Positions 1 through 12,409 are shown, numbered from the stretch's first letter. The stretch: DNA of 64,000 nucleotides from Acanthosepion esculentum (GCA_964036315.1 OZ038485.1:101870341-101934340); one strand, 5' to 3'. Made by a program: numbers and translations. Notes: generated by a model not told the origin, from the sequence alone.

Positions 1-405
1 GTCATTGCAAATAATGGTGAATATATAATGTAATAAAATGTAACTGGACTATTTTTTGAAGAATGAATTTGATAAACAAAAACAGAAAATGTTTACAACT
101 CAAACTAATATCATATGTTAGTGATAAAAAATAAAATAATAAATGGTGTCCAAGACAAAAGAGACAAATGTCTGCCAATTTAGATTTCTAATGTCTGAAA
201 CAAAAACAGAGAAGCCAAATAGTCTGCCAAAATGGTCAAAAAAAAAATAAATAAAAAACAATAAAATATTGTTAATTACCTCTGTAAATGAATTTCCCAA
301 CACTATGGATATTTTTATCTAAACCTAAGATCATCACCAACTCAGATGAACTCAAGCAGTAGATCAAATACAAATCAATGATTTGATTGTGATTGAATTT
401 TTTCA
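1..405. other. unassigned AT-rich DNA
   Basis: AT-rich sequence with short A and T runs. I recognise no coding region, repeat or RNA gene. The 3' flank merges into LINE family A at about 408. Confidence 0.5.
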
Positions 406-407
406 TA

Positions 408-1094
408 ACTTATAACAGCACTGAAAGGACTAAGTATCAATTGCAAGAAGATAGAATGTATGGTTGTCAACAAGAGAAAAAGCCCAAGATGCAAACTACA
501 AAATGGAGGTATCAAAATCAAGCAAGTACAGAAATCCTATCAGGAAGTGTTTTAACAGATGAAGGAAAATGTGACATCAAAATCCAAAGATGCATTGGAA
601 TAGCAAAAATGGCTTTCCAAACACTAGGAAAAGTACTAAGAAACAGAAAGGTTTCATTAAAGACAAAGAAAAGAGTGATGAAATTCTATATAATATTAAT
701 CTTCGTATATGACAGTGATTGCTGGACAATCTCCTCACGGATGAAGAGAAGGCCAAAGGCAACAGAAACATGGTTCTACAGAAGGATGCCAAGAATATTA
801 TGGATAGAATGCAGAAACAACAAAGAAATCTGAAAGGAAAATAGAAACAAAAAAGATAATAATACTCAAAATCAGAAAGCGAATGCTGAAATTTCTTGAA
901 TATATAAAGAGGGTTTGGAGAACTTGAAACTCACAGGACATACCAATGGCAAAAGAGACAGGTGGAGGCAACAGGCCCCATACTAAAGAAGCTTGCGTGA
1001 ATAGATGGTGGAACAAACATTACTCAGAGCTACAAAAGATGGGAAGTTGTGAAGAGCAATGATCGCTGACATCCTTAAAGAACACAGCACATAG
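408..1094 (+). mobile_element. LINE family A, 3' part of reverse transcriptase ORF (pseudogene)
   Basis: This is the C-terminal part of a non-LTR retrotransposon reverse transcriptase of the endonuclease/RT type. About 415-535 reads as a 'KKIECMVVNKRKSPRCKL' segment. A frameshift near 535 leads into 'GSVLTDEGKCDIKIQRCIG', 'KVLRNRKVSLKTKKRV' and 'TETWFYRRMPRILWIE'. Beyond the stop at 833 the homology continues in shifted frames (tail like KRDRWRQ...MIADILKEHS) to a stop at 1092-1094. The RT catalytic YxDD segment lies upstream in the family and is absent. Other copies in this window (14.8, 51.8 and 63.4 kb) support the assignment. It is a dead, 5'-truncated copy; the exact clade is not determined. 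Confidence 0.85.
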
Positions 1095-1424
1095 ATGACT
1101 ACAGTATTATCAATAGTTGTCATTAGTTATTTTTATTAGGATAAAAACAAAAATAGACTCCAAATGCTTAATTCTATGATGTAATGTTGGTATGACACAA
1201 ATTTAAAAAAGAAAAAACAAAAAGAAATAAAGAAAATTTATGTTTGAAGAAAATAAATATCAACAAAACATTAAACAGTTTTCCAACATTGGTTCCTTAG
1301 TGAATCTATCCTCTTGTCAAGCCTTTCCTTGTTTCATTAACACTTCCCAAAATTCTCTCATTCAAGCACATGAAGGTATATTTAGGCAGGAGAAGCAAAT
1401 GTTTATGTCATTTCCACTTTCTTT

Positions 1425-2432
1425 TTCTAAGCATTTAACCCTAAGCAAGGTGAGAATGCCACTAGTACACAGGGGGTTACAAGGAGTGAAAGCACAAGTG
1501 AAAGAGAACACTGAGGATAGGGAGGATTGAAGAACAGACAAAAGATGAACAGGATTCAAAAAGACAGAAAATGGAGATTAACATTGTATCTAAATCTTTG
1601 AAGATTGTAGTTATCAGGGAACCAAGTAAATGGAAAGGAGTTCCACAGGAAAGAAGTGCAAGAAACTGTTAGAGTAGAAGTGGCAGTTGCACTTAGCTAT
1701 TTCAACAATAAACAGTGGGATTGAGATTAAAAAAAAAAAAAAAAGCTTGTCAGACCAGTTGCCATGAAAATATTTATAGAAAAGACAGGGAAGCCAGGTT
1801 GGTGAGAAAGTGACTGAAGTCGAGATCTCTGGTCAGAATCAATTACATTACAGATCCTTCTTTGGATTTTGTCAAGAATCTTGAGATGTATAGTTGGAGC
1901 ACCAGACCAGATATGGCAACAGTATTCAATGCATGGATAAATGGTAGATTTATAAATGTGCAAGATGGATTCTAATGTGAAAAATTTTCTGGCATGACAG
2001 TGACCCAACTTTCTATGCAGTAGATGCAGCTATTGATTCAATATAGTCTCTCCACTTCATATCAGTAGAAAATGTGAAGGCCAAGAAGACACAGCATGTT
2101 GTTCTTCAGGAGTCTAGCATCAGCCATGCTAATAGCAGGCAGAAAAGTTTCTCTATGGTGATTATATGAAAACAGTTTTATTTTGGAGGCATTAAAATTT
2201 ACAAGCCATTTCCTGCCCCAGTTAACCACTGACTGAATGTCCATTTCAAGAGCAGCTGCCAGGTTTCTTTGTCAGATCTGACAGATTGCTATTTAGACAG
2301 GAGTAAATGGTAGTGCCATCTGCATAAATACCTAATTTAGAACTGATGACATTGGGGAGACTACTGATGAAGATCAAAAACAGTATGGGACCCAGAATAA
2401 GGCCTTGGGAGACACCAGTGTTCATGAGTAAA
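1425..2432 (-). mobile_element. LINE family C, degraded RT copy with mutated catalytic motif
   Basis: Read on the minus strand from 2432, an RT palm segment gives 'VSQGLILGPILFLIFISSLP', then 'GIYADGTTIYSC'. The usual YADD active site therefore reads YADG, so the second catalytic Asp is lost. A frameshift near 2265 leads into 'DIQSVVNWGRKWLVNFNASK'. A second shift near 2060 leads into 'SILHIYKSTIYPCIEYCCHI' (about 1975-1880). A poly-T/poly-A tract at 1730-1744 interrupts the copy. Below it, 1425-1725 matches the family's 3' end, including the RC of the terminal 'GTAACCCC...GGCA' region. Jockey/CR1-like. Dead. Confidence 0.85.
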
Positions 2433-2654
2433 TAGCAAACTTAGACACTGATGTATTCTTGCTTGCCTAACTATAAAATGGTAGTATAAAAAGTAATTTG
2501 TTCAGCTATTAAATTTAGTACAATATAGTCATAAGGAATTATTCTGTGTAAAAAAAAAATATTGTTAAGATGGCAAAAAGATATACTTTTAACCATCAAA
2601 AAATGTTATTCAATCGCATGTTTGTCAATGTTTTGATTACTTTAGTGTCGCATT

Positions 2655-3032
2655 GTGATTGTAAAATGTCACTACTATAATGAAATACCCTTGTATATTT
2701 TGTTAACATGTGGCTTCGTCTCTGATTTAACTCAGGGCTTTGTCACTTACTGTCAGCCAGTGTATATATCTGTCCTTTGGCCACATCTGTATGTGAGCAT
2801 GAAATGCTTGTGTGTACATGTGAGGGAGAGGTCTTCTCTCTTGGAGGTGGTTACATATACGTTTGACACACAGTTCTTTCCCAAATGTGCCCATCAGGTG
2901 TTCAACATGTCAGAACAACCAGTGAAATCCTGTGAGGCACAAATCTGCACTTGGTGGGTAAGAGGCTTACCTGTCAGGCCAAACCATATCAGATGCACCT
3001 GGCAATGTATATTCTGGCATTATCTAAAGTGA
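2655..3032 (+). other. unidentified 125-codon open frame, probably not a gene
   Basis: An uninterrupted 125-codon frame with a Cys-rich, aromatic-rich translation (many C, W, Y, H). I recognise no domain, signal peptide or repeat. There is no clear promoter and no splice context that I can support. It lies in sequence slightly richer in GC than its flanks, so an old repeat or an exon-like relic is possible. Chance is the default explanation. Confidence 0.15.
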
Positions 3033-4046
3033 GCCACATACTAAACTACTCCTGTTCTATAGTTGTTGTCACAATTTAGTGATATGGAATGTGCCTGGAA
3101 ATGTAATGACTAATATAGGACAGAGAAAATAACATCCTGAAATAGTCAATTTAAAAAACAAACAGATAAAAGCTTTAGAAACTTTGTCAATGTTTAATAC
3201 CAGCTCTGAATATTAAAACAAGAAGTAAATAGTTGCACGGTTGGAGCCATTCTGACATTACTAAAAACAAGGATTTACATTGGCTCCTACTGATTAATTC
3301 AGCTACAGTTGTATACAGGGGGCTAAAAGGGTTGAGATTGGTTAATATCCTCAACCCATTTAAAGAAAAGAAACTGCCATTTTATTGTATGTAACCAATA
3401 TGCAAACTAGAGGGAAGAACACAATACTAAGGCTTGCTTTAAAGAAAGCACAGTTTTGTAATATATTCAGTAAGTCAACAGACATTTTTTTTTAAAATAG
3501 AAAGCTAAAATCCTTGAAAAAAACAAAAAAAAAATCTAGGCTGAGAAGGTGTTCAAATTGTTTTGTATATAAGCTTATTAGAGCAGTGTTCATGTGTAAA
3601 TTTCAACAGATTAAAGTTTTAAGGTCACGAAAAAAAAGATCAATACAAAACATTCCATAAAGTACACGACACAATTTGGCTTAAATTTATAGAACAATAG
3701 CAGGTCATATGACTAACAATTATAAATAATCATGATAAAGAGAGAAACAAGACAATAGCAAAATATCAAGGGATTCCCAAATTATACAGAAAACTTGATA
3801 ACAAATCGATAAGCATAATATACTAGAGTCTCCAGATTATTGGTCAACGAACTGTGATCGAAAACCGTATGTGTTTTTATATTAAAAGTATTTGCATCAA
3901 TTTGTGAACATTCATTGATTTGAGTTAGTTTTTCAATACTAATGTAACTGAGACTTTCTAATATGTGACTCAAAGTTTGACTAATAAAATAAAGAGAAAA
4001 AAAAAGGGGAAGTATAAAAATAAGAATACTATTTCATTTCAAGCCT
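3033..4046. other. unassigned AT-rich DNA
   Basis: No gene or recognisable repeat. It contains a short hairpin (GGGTTGAG at 3329-3336 and CTCAACCC at 3350-3357) and A/T runs only. Confidence 0.45.
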
Positions 4047-4120
4047 TTAACCCTTTGAACCTGAGCTGTGTGAAAGTGCATATACCACACTCATCAGGGG
4101 ATCAGGGTTCAAAGTGTTAA
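4047..4120. mobile_element. candidate piggyBac-like micro-element (TTAA-flanked)
   Basis: TTAA at 4047-4050 and 4117-4120 flanks a 66-bp segment. It begins CCCTTTGAACC and ends GGTTCAAAGTG, an 11-bp inverted repeat with one mismatch. TTAA target duplication and CCC-initial ends are the hallmark of the piggyBac superfamily. The element has no coding capacity, so it would be a very short MITE. The short length means chance cannot be excluded. Confidence 0.4.
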
Positions 4121-5151
4121 AATATCCAAAGGAAAACTGAAATTACCAGAATGCAAATGTTTCATTGAAATGTTAAAAACATGATGCAATGATTTCTTGT
4201 TATAATTTGATGAACAAATATACTAAGAGTGCTGTTTATAAATAAAACCAGCTAACTTTCCAGATGATAGGAAAATATGCAAAACAGCATAAAAATGTGC
4301 CTTTATGCTGCACCTAATTTAAACACAATATTCATAAATTTACTGAACTGTAAGCAATTTAAAAAAATGATAGTCCTCTCACAATTACTTTTACATAATG
4401 CATGAGCATCAAAAGGTGAAACACAAATACACAGGTGAAATTATAAGTTAATCATTGCTTAATACACTCACCTGTAAAAAATTCTGACATTAGTGATGAT
4501 TGTGAAGCGAAAAAAAAAAAATTTTTTATATAATGTTAGAACAGCATATTTATACTTGCTAAACAAATTGCCTCAAGGTGTCAGCTGAACTGATGCCTTT
4601 TTCCTATATATTGGGACCGTTTCATTTAAAGTTTATGTTTTCTTGATTTCAGATAGAAATTTGAAATTTTTTTTAACATATTTCAGTGAAATTTCACTTA
4701 AAAAAAAATTATAGTTTATGATTATAGTTAAAATATATTGATTAAGAAAGGCATTAGTTTAAACTGACACCAAGAGGAAATGGATTATGGCCACTCTCAA
4801 TAAATTTACTTACCTACTACAACATATCCATTATTTTGCAAAATTCAGAAACAATTCTTGTAATGTAGACACAAGTAAAAAGATCAGTGAAAACTATGAT
4901 CAGAACAAAACGGTTAGGTTTCAAGAGTAGCAGATACTTAAATGTTCTGCTGATGCATGCAGACATTATTTGACCATCGATTAAATACTTGAAGAAATGC
5001 CAATGAGGTACTGCTGGGATTTGAACCCAAAGCTGTTAAAAGATTATAGGCTTATATCCTTGGGTGACATGGGCCGCTTGTGCATTTAAATCCCATTGGT
5101 AACAAATTAATTTGGAAAATATTATTTCAGTTTATACATAAAATTTTTATA

Positions 5152-5190
<39 letters not shown>

Positions 5191-5384
5191 CAGACATATA
5201 CAGCTAAGCTACTCCTCACTTAATGAGCAGATTCCATTCCAGCAACTTGGTCACTAAATGAGAGAAGTTGTACCTAATGACTATTACATGCATTCTATAC
5301 ATGTAAGTGACTTGTGCCAACAAAACTTCAGATAGCTTAATGCTATTTCTATGCTATTTCTAACATTTCTATGTTTATACAGAG
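4121..5384. other. unassigned DNA with a 34-nt poly-A tract and a tRNA-like B box
   Basis: Mostly AT-rich and unassigned. Around 5005-5030 the minus strand carries a B-box-like GGTTCAAATCCCAGC, resembling the 3' half of a tRNA or a SINE head; no full cloverleaf can be drawn. A pure A tract occupies 5155-5188 and may mark the 3' end of an old retroposon. Confidence 0.4.
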
Positions 5385-5795
5385 CAACAGTGTAATGGCT
5401 GGCCACTGGTATCTGAGTATGCCTGTCTAGTAAGGTGGCCTGCCAATCCCTGTTGCAGACGTCTGCTCAGGCACGTTTGTATTTTTTCAACACCCACAGA
5501 GCTCACCTGTCATTTCTACTGCAAATATGCTGAGTGAACCTTAGTTACAGTTTCTGGGAAAGAGCACATTTTCTGGCATAATCAACAAGGCCATTACACT
5601 CAAACTCTCAGTCATAATGACTTGTGATTTCATGCTAGCATAAACATCAACAGTTCCTAAATAATTCCATCTATCCACTTTCACTCTCAAGGATTGGGTC
5701 AACCTGTGGTATGGTTTTCAGGAAATTTCAAAAAGGTGCTGCACACTGGTCTCATGGTCAGAAAGCAAATGTTCTAACCACTCAGCCACATACCA
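5385..5795 (-). mobile_element. SINE group S2 (long-bodied tRNA-derived SINE)
   Basis: The tRNA-like head is at the right-hand end: minus-strand 'TGGCTGAGTGGTTAGAACAT' near 5790 resembles a pol III A box. The body runs leftward through the RC of 'CAACACCCACAGAG' (about 5490) to a tail near 5440 that reads GTCTGCAACAGGGATTGGC on the minus strand. The copy at 24.5 kb aligns along its whole length, and the copies at 44.6 and 45.0 kb match in the opposite orientation. Confidence 0.75.
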
Positions 5796-7087
5796 ATAGT
5801 GTACTGAACAGTAAACATAATAAACAAATTCAAAAATTAGCTCTAGATTCTGTACATTACTTTGGTTTGCATACTGAAAATACAGTGCAAATTTTTATTT
5901 ATTTTTTACTTTATTGATTCATTTTGATGAAAGAGAAAACAATCATGATCAAAGCTATCATTCAATGTATAATACCAACTGGTTGGAATTTAAAAAAAAA
6001 AAAAAAAAAAAAATTATTTTATTATATTTTATAGAAAGTCATAAGTCATGTTGGCACTACTAATGTTCTCCTATTTTTACTAAATAAAACTATATATTAG
6101 TGGTAATTTGATGAGTAAAAATAGAGACAATATCTGATGACCAAGCTATGGAAACAGTAATGATAAGTAATAATATCTAGCTATAAAAGAGCATGCTCCT
6201 TCTGGAAAAAGTGATAACTGCCTTTCACATATAATACATCCATCCATTCATTCATCACTGGACAAAAGAGATTACATGAAACACAAAAGAGATAGGAGAC
6301 AGTCTGTGGATAAAGAGTAGTGGGTTCATTGACACATTTTCTATACAAAAAATATATCCACTACCCCAAAAAAGGAATTGAGATCTATATCAGCACTACT
6401 CAAAATGTGGTATGTAACTGGTGCCAGTACATAGTGTTTCCAGGAAGCAAAGAAATGGTAGTCACATTCTAAACTGCTGGAGATATATGACAGTTTTTTT
6501 TCTTAGTATTTTCATTTTAGTTTTTAGAATTACCGATTTACAAAATCAATATAAAAAAAAAACAAAAAAACACAAATAGATGCAAATTTTATTATATTTT
6601 TCTGGTATAAATGAATAATACTACAAATGCTCAAATAATATTTTCTCGGATCGTTATTATATAATTATATGGCACAAATATGGTACTGATCCCTTACACA
6701 AAGGGAAGAGTGTTACATCAATGATGACTGACCTTAGAATGAATAAGACATGTCCTCATGTTTAGTACAGATTGTCTCAAAATGACCCTGAAATAGGACA
6801 CATGTGAAAAAAATAAAAATAAAATTTAAAAAAAAATTTAAAAAAAACAACAAAAAAACAAAAAACAAAGCAGCAGCTGGATTGGAAAGCTTCACTCACA
6901 GGTTCATTGCAAATTGAGAAATGGAACTGCCGGTATGCCAAATCAGATAGTTTGAGAAGCATTGGTCTAGATCATGATTTTCTGATCAATACAAGAACAT
7001 TCTATCAAAAACCAATATTTTGGTGCCAAAAGCAAGTAATGATCAATTTAACAAAAAGAAAAAAAAAAAGCTATCATAGACATTTTT
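5796..7087. other. unassigned AT-rich DNA
   Basis: Contains poly-A runs (about 5992-6013, 6820-6870) and AT-rich filler. I see no gene, RNA or recognisable transposon. Confidence 0.45.
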
Positions 7088-7345
7088 GTTATCCTTTATT
7101 ATAGCTCTAAGCAATGTTTGTCTCCTTACTATCCCTCCCACTCCTTGTTCTGCCAACCATTTACACAAACTCATTAGGTAGCTTACTTGCCATTCCCTTC
7201 TGCCTCACCTGCCTTCAATATGTCTTCTGTAGGCTAAATTCTACTAGCTCTTTTTCCTCAGTATCTGTCCCAACAATTTAAACTCTTTCTGATTCTAAGC
7301 ATAAGCATCCTTCTTGTTTCCATTTTCTTTAAAACTTCATGGTCA
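7088..7345 (-). mobile_element. LINE family A 3' fragment
   Basis: On the minus strand this matches the family A tail: from 7345 it reads through 'ENKKDAYA'-like sequence, and near 7100-7200 it has the same order of segments as the copies at 14.8 and 63.4 kb. It stops abruptly at about 7345, where a 5S-derived SINE starts. Several frameshifts; no intact frame. Confidence 0.7.
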
Positions 7346-7610
7346 CATGTATCTAGATGAGCGACTGCTTGGGAATACCAGGTACAGTAAGCTTGGATGT
7401 GCAGATAATTTAAGAGATAATTGGCTCGGAATTGTTAATCGGAGAGCCACGTTCCAACTCCCACTGGGTTTGTTATATTCACTTACATGCAAATACCCTT
7501 GAGAAAGTTATGAATCTACTTCTCCCTCCAACTATGGGTTAATTAGTTAAATTTTTATCACTAAACCATTATTATCTCGAAAAAAAAAAAAATAAAGAAT
7601 TCTTACAATC
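7346..7610 (+). mobile_element. SINE group S4 (5S rRNA + tRNA composite), 5'-truncated
   Basis: The copy begins inside the 5S rRNA unit ('ATCTAGATGAGCGACTGCTT', equivalent to the box C region of 5S rRNA) and continues through 'GGGAATACCAGGTACAGTA'. It then enters a tRNA-like unit (AATTGGCTCGG..., B-box-like ACGTTCCAACTCC), the S1-type body with 'ATGCAAATACCC' and 'CTCCCTCCAACTATGGGTTA', and a short tail ending ATTCTTACAATC at 7610. The same tail end occurs in the copies at 12.7 and 55.1 kb. Confidence 0.8.
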
Positions 7611-8393
7611 TTCATAGAAAATGAATGAATCAATCAAAATGTTTGATTCGCTCTACAGAATATACATTCCCTTGCTAAGTTAAATTAATTTTAACAAAAG
7701 AAAAATAAAACTATACTAACTTTGCTGAACTGGGCTGATAAGACAAAAATCCCTAACCAATCAGTACAAAATGTCATTCTTCATTAGCCTCATTCAATGA
7801 CACAAAAGTGCAAAAGCTGCACTCCTTTCATTAAAGACTAATAAATAAATGCAGCTTCTATCACACTACTCTGGTATTAACCTTAAGATTGAGTTTGAAT
7901 TATACAACCAGATGAAGTGGAAAAAGCAAGCCAGCCTTTATGGACTTTCACCATTCATATCAAAGCTAATAAACAGAAACATGTAATGTTTATTCATGAC
8001 CAATAGGCCCATGTTGCTACATACAGAAATGGCTTCCAAGAACCATCCATGACGCATGTAAATAATGTGACCTTCAAACAAGCTGACATAACAGATATAA
8101 GATTTTCCAGTGAAGAAGGCATGCTTGATGGTCTCCTCCATATTACTACTATCATTTTTTTTTAATGGCATTTCAACTTCTTTAGAGTTATTTAATGTCA
8201 TGATTTGTTTAACGAGGGACATTTTAGTTTTAGTTTAACGGTTGAATTTAAAATTTTTCTATTTATGGCTCCAGTTTGCAAAAAGTACCTCTCCCTCAAC
8301 ATTCTGATGGGTAATGAACTATGCAAGGCAGGGACATTCAACTCAATGAGGTATTTAATATAGCTGCATCCAACAATGAATGCATTTTGACAG

Positions 8394-8433
<40 letters not shown>

Positions 8434-9147
8434 GTCTCACTGTAAAAGAGTGCACCTTGAGTCAGCAGCCAGGTGAATGATGCCTTGTCATGTTTTTTTA
8501 AACATGACAATCCAAATGCCCAAGGCTATAGGGAATGATAATTCTCCTTTATCAGAGCAAGCCCCACAATCCAATTGTCTTGCACAGCCTCTCCACCTTA
8601 CTAACACTTGATACGATTTTTTAGGTTTCAGAAAGGCCAGTCTTCACCTCAGGGAAGACACTCGGAGCATGTTGACATTCATAATAGAAGAACAAGACAA
8701 ATGGCAGGCCTACTGATCACCAAAGTGCATGCTTGTCAAAGCTAGAAAGGCTTTCTTGGCATCTTCCTTCCATCAGCATCATGGCTTGACTTTACAAATG
8801 AAAATACAGGAAGATTTTCCAGGATTGTTGTAGGAGACATGTGAAAGAGCCTTCACTGAATATATGTATTGTTTTATGTATGTATCTAGAGTTATAGGAA
8901 TGTTTTATTTTCCAAACACAGCACATATATTCAGTTAAAAGTAAAATAAAATTCATCCTTGATAATGGCTAAAAGTATAGCCAAAACCACTTGGAAAATA
9001 TTCGGATAATTTTTATATAATTTATGTTCTGAAAAATAAAAAATTATACGAGCACATGAGGAATTACATAAAAAAAACTTAACTACAACAACTTGTTAGT
9101 CATTTTCACTCACATACATACACTACAATAATCTACTCACACCAAAA
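7611..9147. other. unassigned DNA with a 38-nt poly-A tract
   Basis: No gene recognised. A pure A tract lies at 8394-8431. The segment 8450-8850 is less AT-rich than its surroundings and may be an old repeat, but I cannot place it. Confidence 0.4.
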
Positions 9148-9750
9148 ATGCAAATAACCAACATCATGTTTCAATTGTCTTTAAGTACACCTTACATTAC
9201 ACCATTAATATTTATGGATGTCCACAAACTGAAGGTGGTAAACAAATTCACATATGTTGGGAGCAATATAAACAGACACTGCAATCTTGAAATTGCAATA
9301 TTTGCTCATGTGAAGAAGGCAACTGATGCTTTCGCAGATCAAAAAGACAGAGTCTGGTCAAAGAAAGGAGTTAAATGCCGAAAGATGGCAATCTACACTG
9401 CCTGGGTGTGGCATGCCTGCTGTATTCTTCTGAGACATAGGTTGTTAGATGCTCAGGGGAGATTTCACCAACGTTGTTTAAGATCAATTCTTGTTATCCA
9501 CTGGGTGTTTCACATGCCAGGTCACTGTGGTCGTCAAAAAAGCCAATACAATCAGCATCTAAACACTCATTCATTGCCACAGGCTTTGCTGGACAAGTCC
9601 TATCATTCACCTTGATGTCAAAATACCCAGACAAATGCTCCATGGTAAGCGGCTCTACACTGCTCAATCCCAAAAAATAAACCAAAGAAGCACTTCAAGG
9701 ATTGTTTAAAGTGTCTCTTGCACCCTGCCATTTACAAGATCCCGAGTTAG
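9148..9750 (+). mobile_element. non-LTR retrotransposon RT C-terminus (fourth LINE type), degraded
   Basis: The 155-codon frame at 9148-9615 contains 'LKVVNKFTYVGSNINRHCNL' followed by a 'VKKATDAFADQKDRVWSKKG' segment. These match the post-catalytic region of the widespread endonuclease/RT LINE group, whose usual pattern is KFTYLGS...IAKA..AF..L...VW. After about 9600 the homology moves to another frame, ending near 9740 with a KEALQG-like tail. It is not family A, B or C by sequence. Catalytic motifs lie upstream and are missing. Confidence 0.75.
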
Positions 9751-9939
9751 AAACTACTGCTTCTGATTGATATAAGTGAGTACATAGAATTCATGAAGAC
9801 GCTAAAATATCGAGCCAGAGACATAAACAAAGAGATAGACAGAGACGGATAGATAGTGAAACTTATAAAACAAAACAAAAATTCACTCCATAAGAAACAG
9901 TATAAAAAGTTACAGCAAATTTTACTTATTGCCTAATTA

Positions 9940-10511
9940 TACAAGGTGACAAAATTAAAAAATTAAAAAAAGTCCTTGCCATTTTTGGCTTATTAGAAAA
10001 ATTTGACATTCCATTAGTCCTCAGAGTAATCCCCATCAGCTTCCAGAACCTTTTGTCAACATGCCTCCAGCTGCGCAATGCCCTGGCAGTAAAAATCAGG
10101 TGTCTTGGACACAAAGAAATCTGTGATTACCTGCCGCAAGTCTGCAAAGTATATCCCACAAAGGTGGTTTTCCTGGGAATGGAAGAGGTGGTAAACTTTT
10201 GGCACAAAGTCTGGGGAGTAGAGTGGATGGACAAACCGTATACCCTTGCAATTAACCAATGCTGGCTCCTACTTCAGTGCCTGTTGCACATGTTCGAACT
10301 GCTGCAAGTACAGGTCTGCAGTGATGGTTTGGCTTGTTGGTAACAGCTCATAATGCACCACCTGTTGACTAGTCCACCAAGTACAGAGCATGATCTTGCG
10401 TGGATGTAGAGTTGGTCATTTGGTGCGAAGCACAGTTTCCCATGGTGACAACCAATGTCTGGCATAACATTATTATTACATTTCTACCAATTTCTGGTCA
10501 GCCCCCTTATA
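9940..10511 (-). mobile_element. mariner relic with internal deletion and lost catalytic Asp
   Basis: The minus-strand translation (about 10420-10020) contains 'TSQQVVHYELLPTSQTITAD', then 'VNCKGIRFVHPLYSPDF' and a C-terminal 'FFVSKTPDFYCQGIAQL' segment, all diagnostic of mariner (D,D34D) transposases. Between 'RFVH' and 'PLYSPD' about 25 codons are missing, including the usual DNARPH second Asp. The third Asp of 'PSDYHLF' reads 'PKVYHLF', so it is Val. Weak TIR-like ends (CAAGGTGAC at 9942; RC of GGTCAGCCCCCTTA at about 10509) sit next to TA at 9940-9941 and 10510-10511. Dead copy. Confidence 0.8.
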
Positions 10512-10817
10512 TTGAAACGCTCGTTTCGCAAAAAATGCCATAGCTACAACTGATGAATTTTTTAATAATCAGAGTGCATTCGCACGTGTTTTTATTAAAA
10601 AAAAAAAAAAAATCATCACAATGAAATGCAAATTTTATTGCAGTTACAAGAAGTTTGTCTTTGTAATTCACAAATATGATCTTGGAACGTAATCTGGTTT
10701 ACAAAAACTATGATACCTTCTTTGATGAATTTCATCTTAATATCAAGAAACTGATTAGACAACTGGAAAGGATCAGTATAAAAATAAATAGACACAATAT
10801 ATCTATATTATTCAATG

Positions 10818-10818
<1 letters not shown>

Positions 10819-10850
<32 letters not shown>

Positions 10851-10858
10851 CGTGCGTG
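10819..10858. repeat. (TA)n(TG)n microsatellite
   Basis: A short TA run passes into an uninterrupted TG run and ends with CGTGCGTGC. It lies within otherwise unassigned AT-rich DNA at 10512-11508. Confidence 0.95.
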
Positions 10859-11508
10859 CTGCATACACTTCTACACACTTTCGACACATCTACATACATG
10901 TATTTATACATATGTGCATGGACAAATATTTCTAATTTAACCAAAGATAAGTCAGTAATTTTATCATAAACTAGATAGAAATTAAAAATCTTAATTTTTA
11001 AGTAAATAAATAGCATCCACTAGCAGCTAGATTGACTTGTCAGTATTCCTGCCTCTTACATCAGCAAATAACAGATTTTCAGAGATCTGACTCTAATCAT
11101 ATGGTGTAGTGGACAAACCTATTTCCTTTTAGTGATTCCTTGGAGCTTGGAATAACTAAGCTACTTTTCTATGCAAAAAAAATGAATTTACTTGTTTTTT
11201 TTGTTTTGTTTTTTCTTTAACTTCCTCTTCTGTGCCCACAGTCCCACATACATATTAATGCAAAACTTGGATCTAACAAATGAAATAAAAATTTGTAGGA
11301 AGTTTTTTATTTGTTTGTTTTAATTCATTTTTTCAAATCAACTGTAGTTAAATAAAATGATCAAATATATATCAATGATGATCCTGAAATCCAACCTCTC
11401 AGAGATTTCGATCAGTAACTAAACCACTACATCTCTTACTGGCGAATGTCTTCTTATATGTGTCTTATGGCAGATTAACAGCTGGACCTTGGCACCCAAA
11501 AATTAAAC

Positions 11509-12266
11509 TACAGCAGAATCTCGAGTCATGAACACCTTATCAAAAACAAATCGGTTCACAAACCAATTTTACAAACAGAAAAAATCTCAGGTGTCTCAAG
11601 CAAAAATCATGCAAGCCAGCATCAATATAGGGCAACAAACTGGTAGTATCAGCAGGAGAGCGTCAGTTGCTGTGTAGCTTTCATTTCATACACATCTGTT
11701 CAAATTTGCTGTGCCTTCTCTTGAATTTCATTGTGTTTTCTGTTGTTTTTCTATAAATTATTAAATAAGACACCTTTTAAATAGACATTTTAAAATGTAG
11801 ACAAAAACAAATCTCATTAAGAATCCCAGTGAGTTTCAAGCAGTGTTCACTGATGCCAAGAGACGGAAAAGAGAAGAAACCCCTACAAAACAGTTACCTA
11901 ATTTTTTTTTTATTTTTTTTATAGAAGGGAACTCCCCTTCCAAACAATAACATCTCTCCTCTTCCTCACCACCTTCTACTTACATCATCATCTCTCCTCT
12001 ATACAAGTAGAGTTGAACTAAGTTTTCATCTATATTTTATTTGCATAGTATTGTGTTCATCTTTTTTTGTGTTAGATTTATTGATTTTAATTGTTTTTGT
12101 GTATGAACTTGTGCACAAAGTACTGTTGTAAAAAATTTAATAAGCAATTATCTGGGGTCCAGGAACGGATTAATTCATTTTACATAGATTCCTGTGGGGA
12201 AAATAATTTGGGGTCACAAACGGCCTTTAGGAACAAATTAAATTCATGAACAGAGATTCCACTGTA
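11509..12266. mobile_element. pogo/Tigger-like non-autonomous DNA transposon
   Basis: TA dinucleotides at 11509-11510 and 12265-12266 flank a 754-bp element that starts CAGCAGAATCTC and ends GAGATTCCACTG. This is a CAG...CTG inverted terminus of the kind seen in pogo/Tigger elements. Inner subterminal segments (GTCATGAAC at the left, TTCATGAAC at the right) extend the relationship. A short coding-like trace near 11820-11900 ('MPRDGKEKK') could be a vestige of a transposase N-terminus but is too short to prove. No open transposase frame remains. Confidence 0.65.
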
Positions 12267-12409
12267 TAAGGATAGCTTGAAGAACAGAAATGGCATATGT
12301 AACACTTACCACTGAGAGCACAAGAGGTTGAAGCAGGCTTATTTAGAGTCAAAAACTACTATTTCAACCCAACTACAAAAAGACACATCTATTTAAATTT
12401 TTTTTTTTA

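Noticed and set aside
3329..3357. 8-bp perfect hairpin GGGTTGAG/CTCAACCC
   Set aside because: Too short to distinguish from chance in 64 kb and without a T-run or genic context.
5005..5030. tRNA gene on the minus strand
   Set aside because: Only a B-box-like segment; no complete cloverleaf or acceptor pairing.
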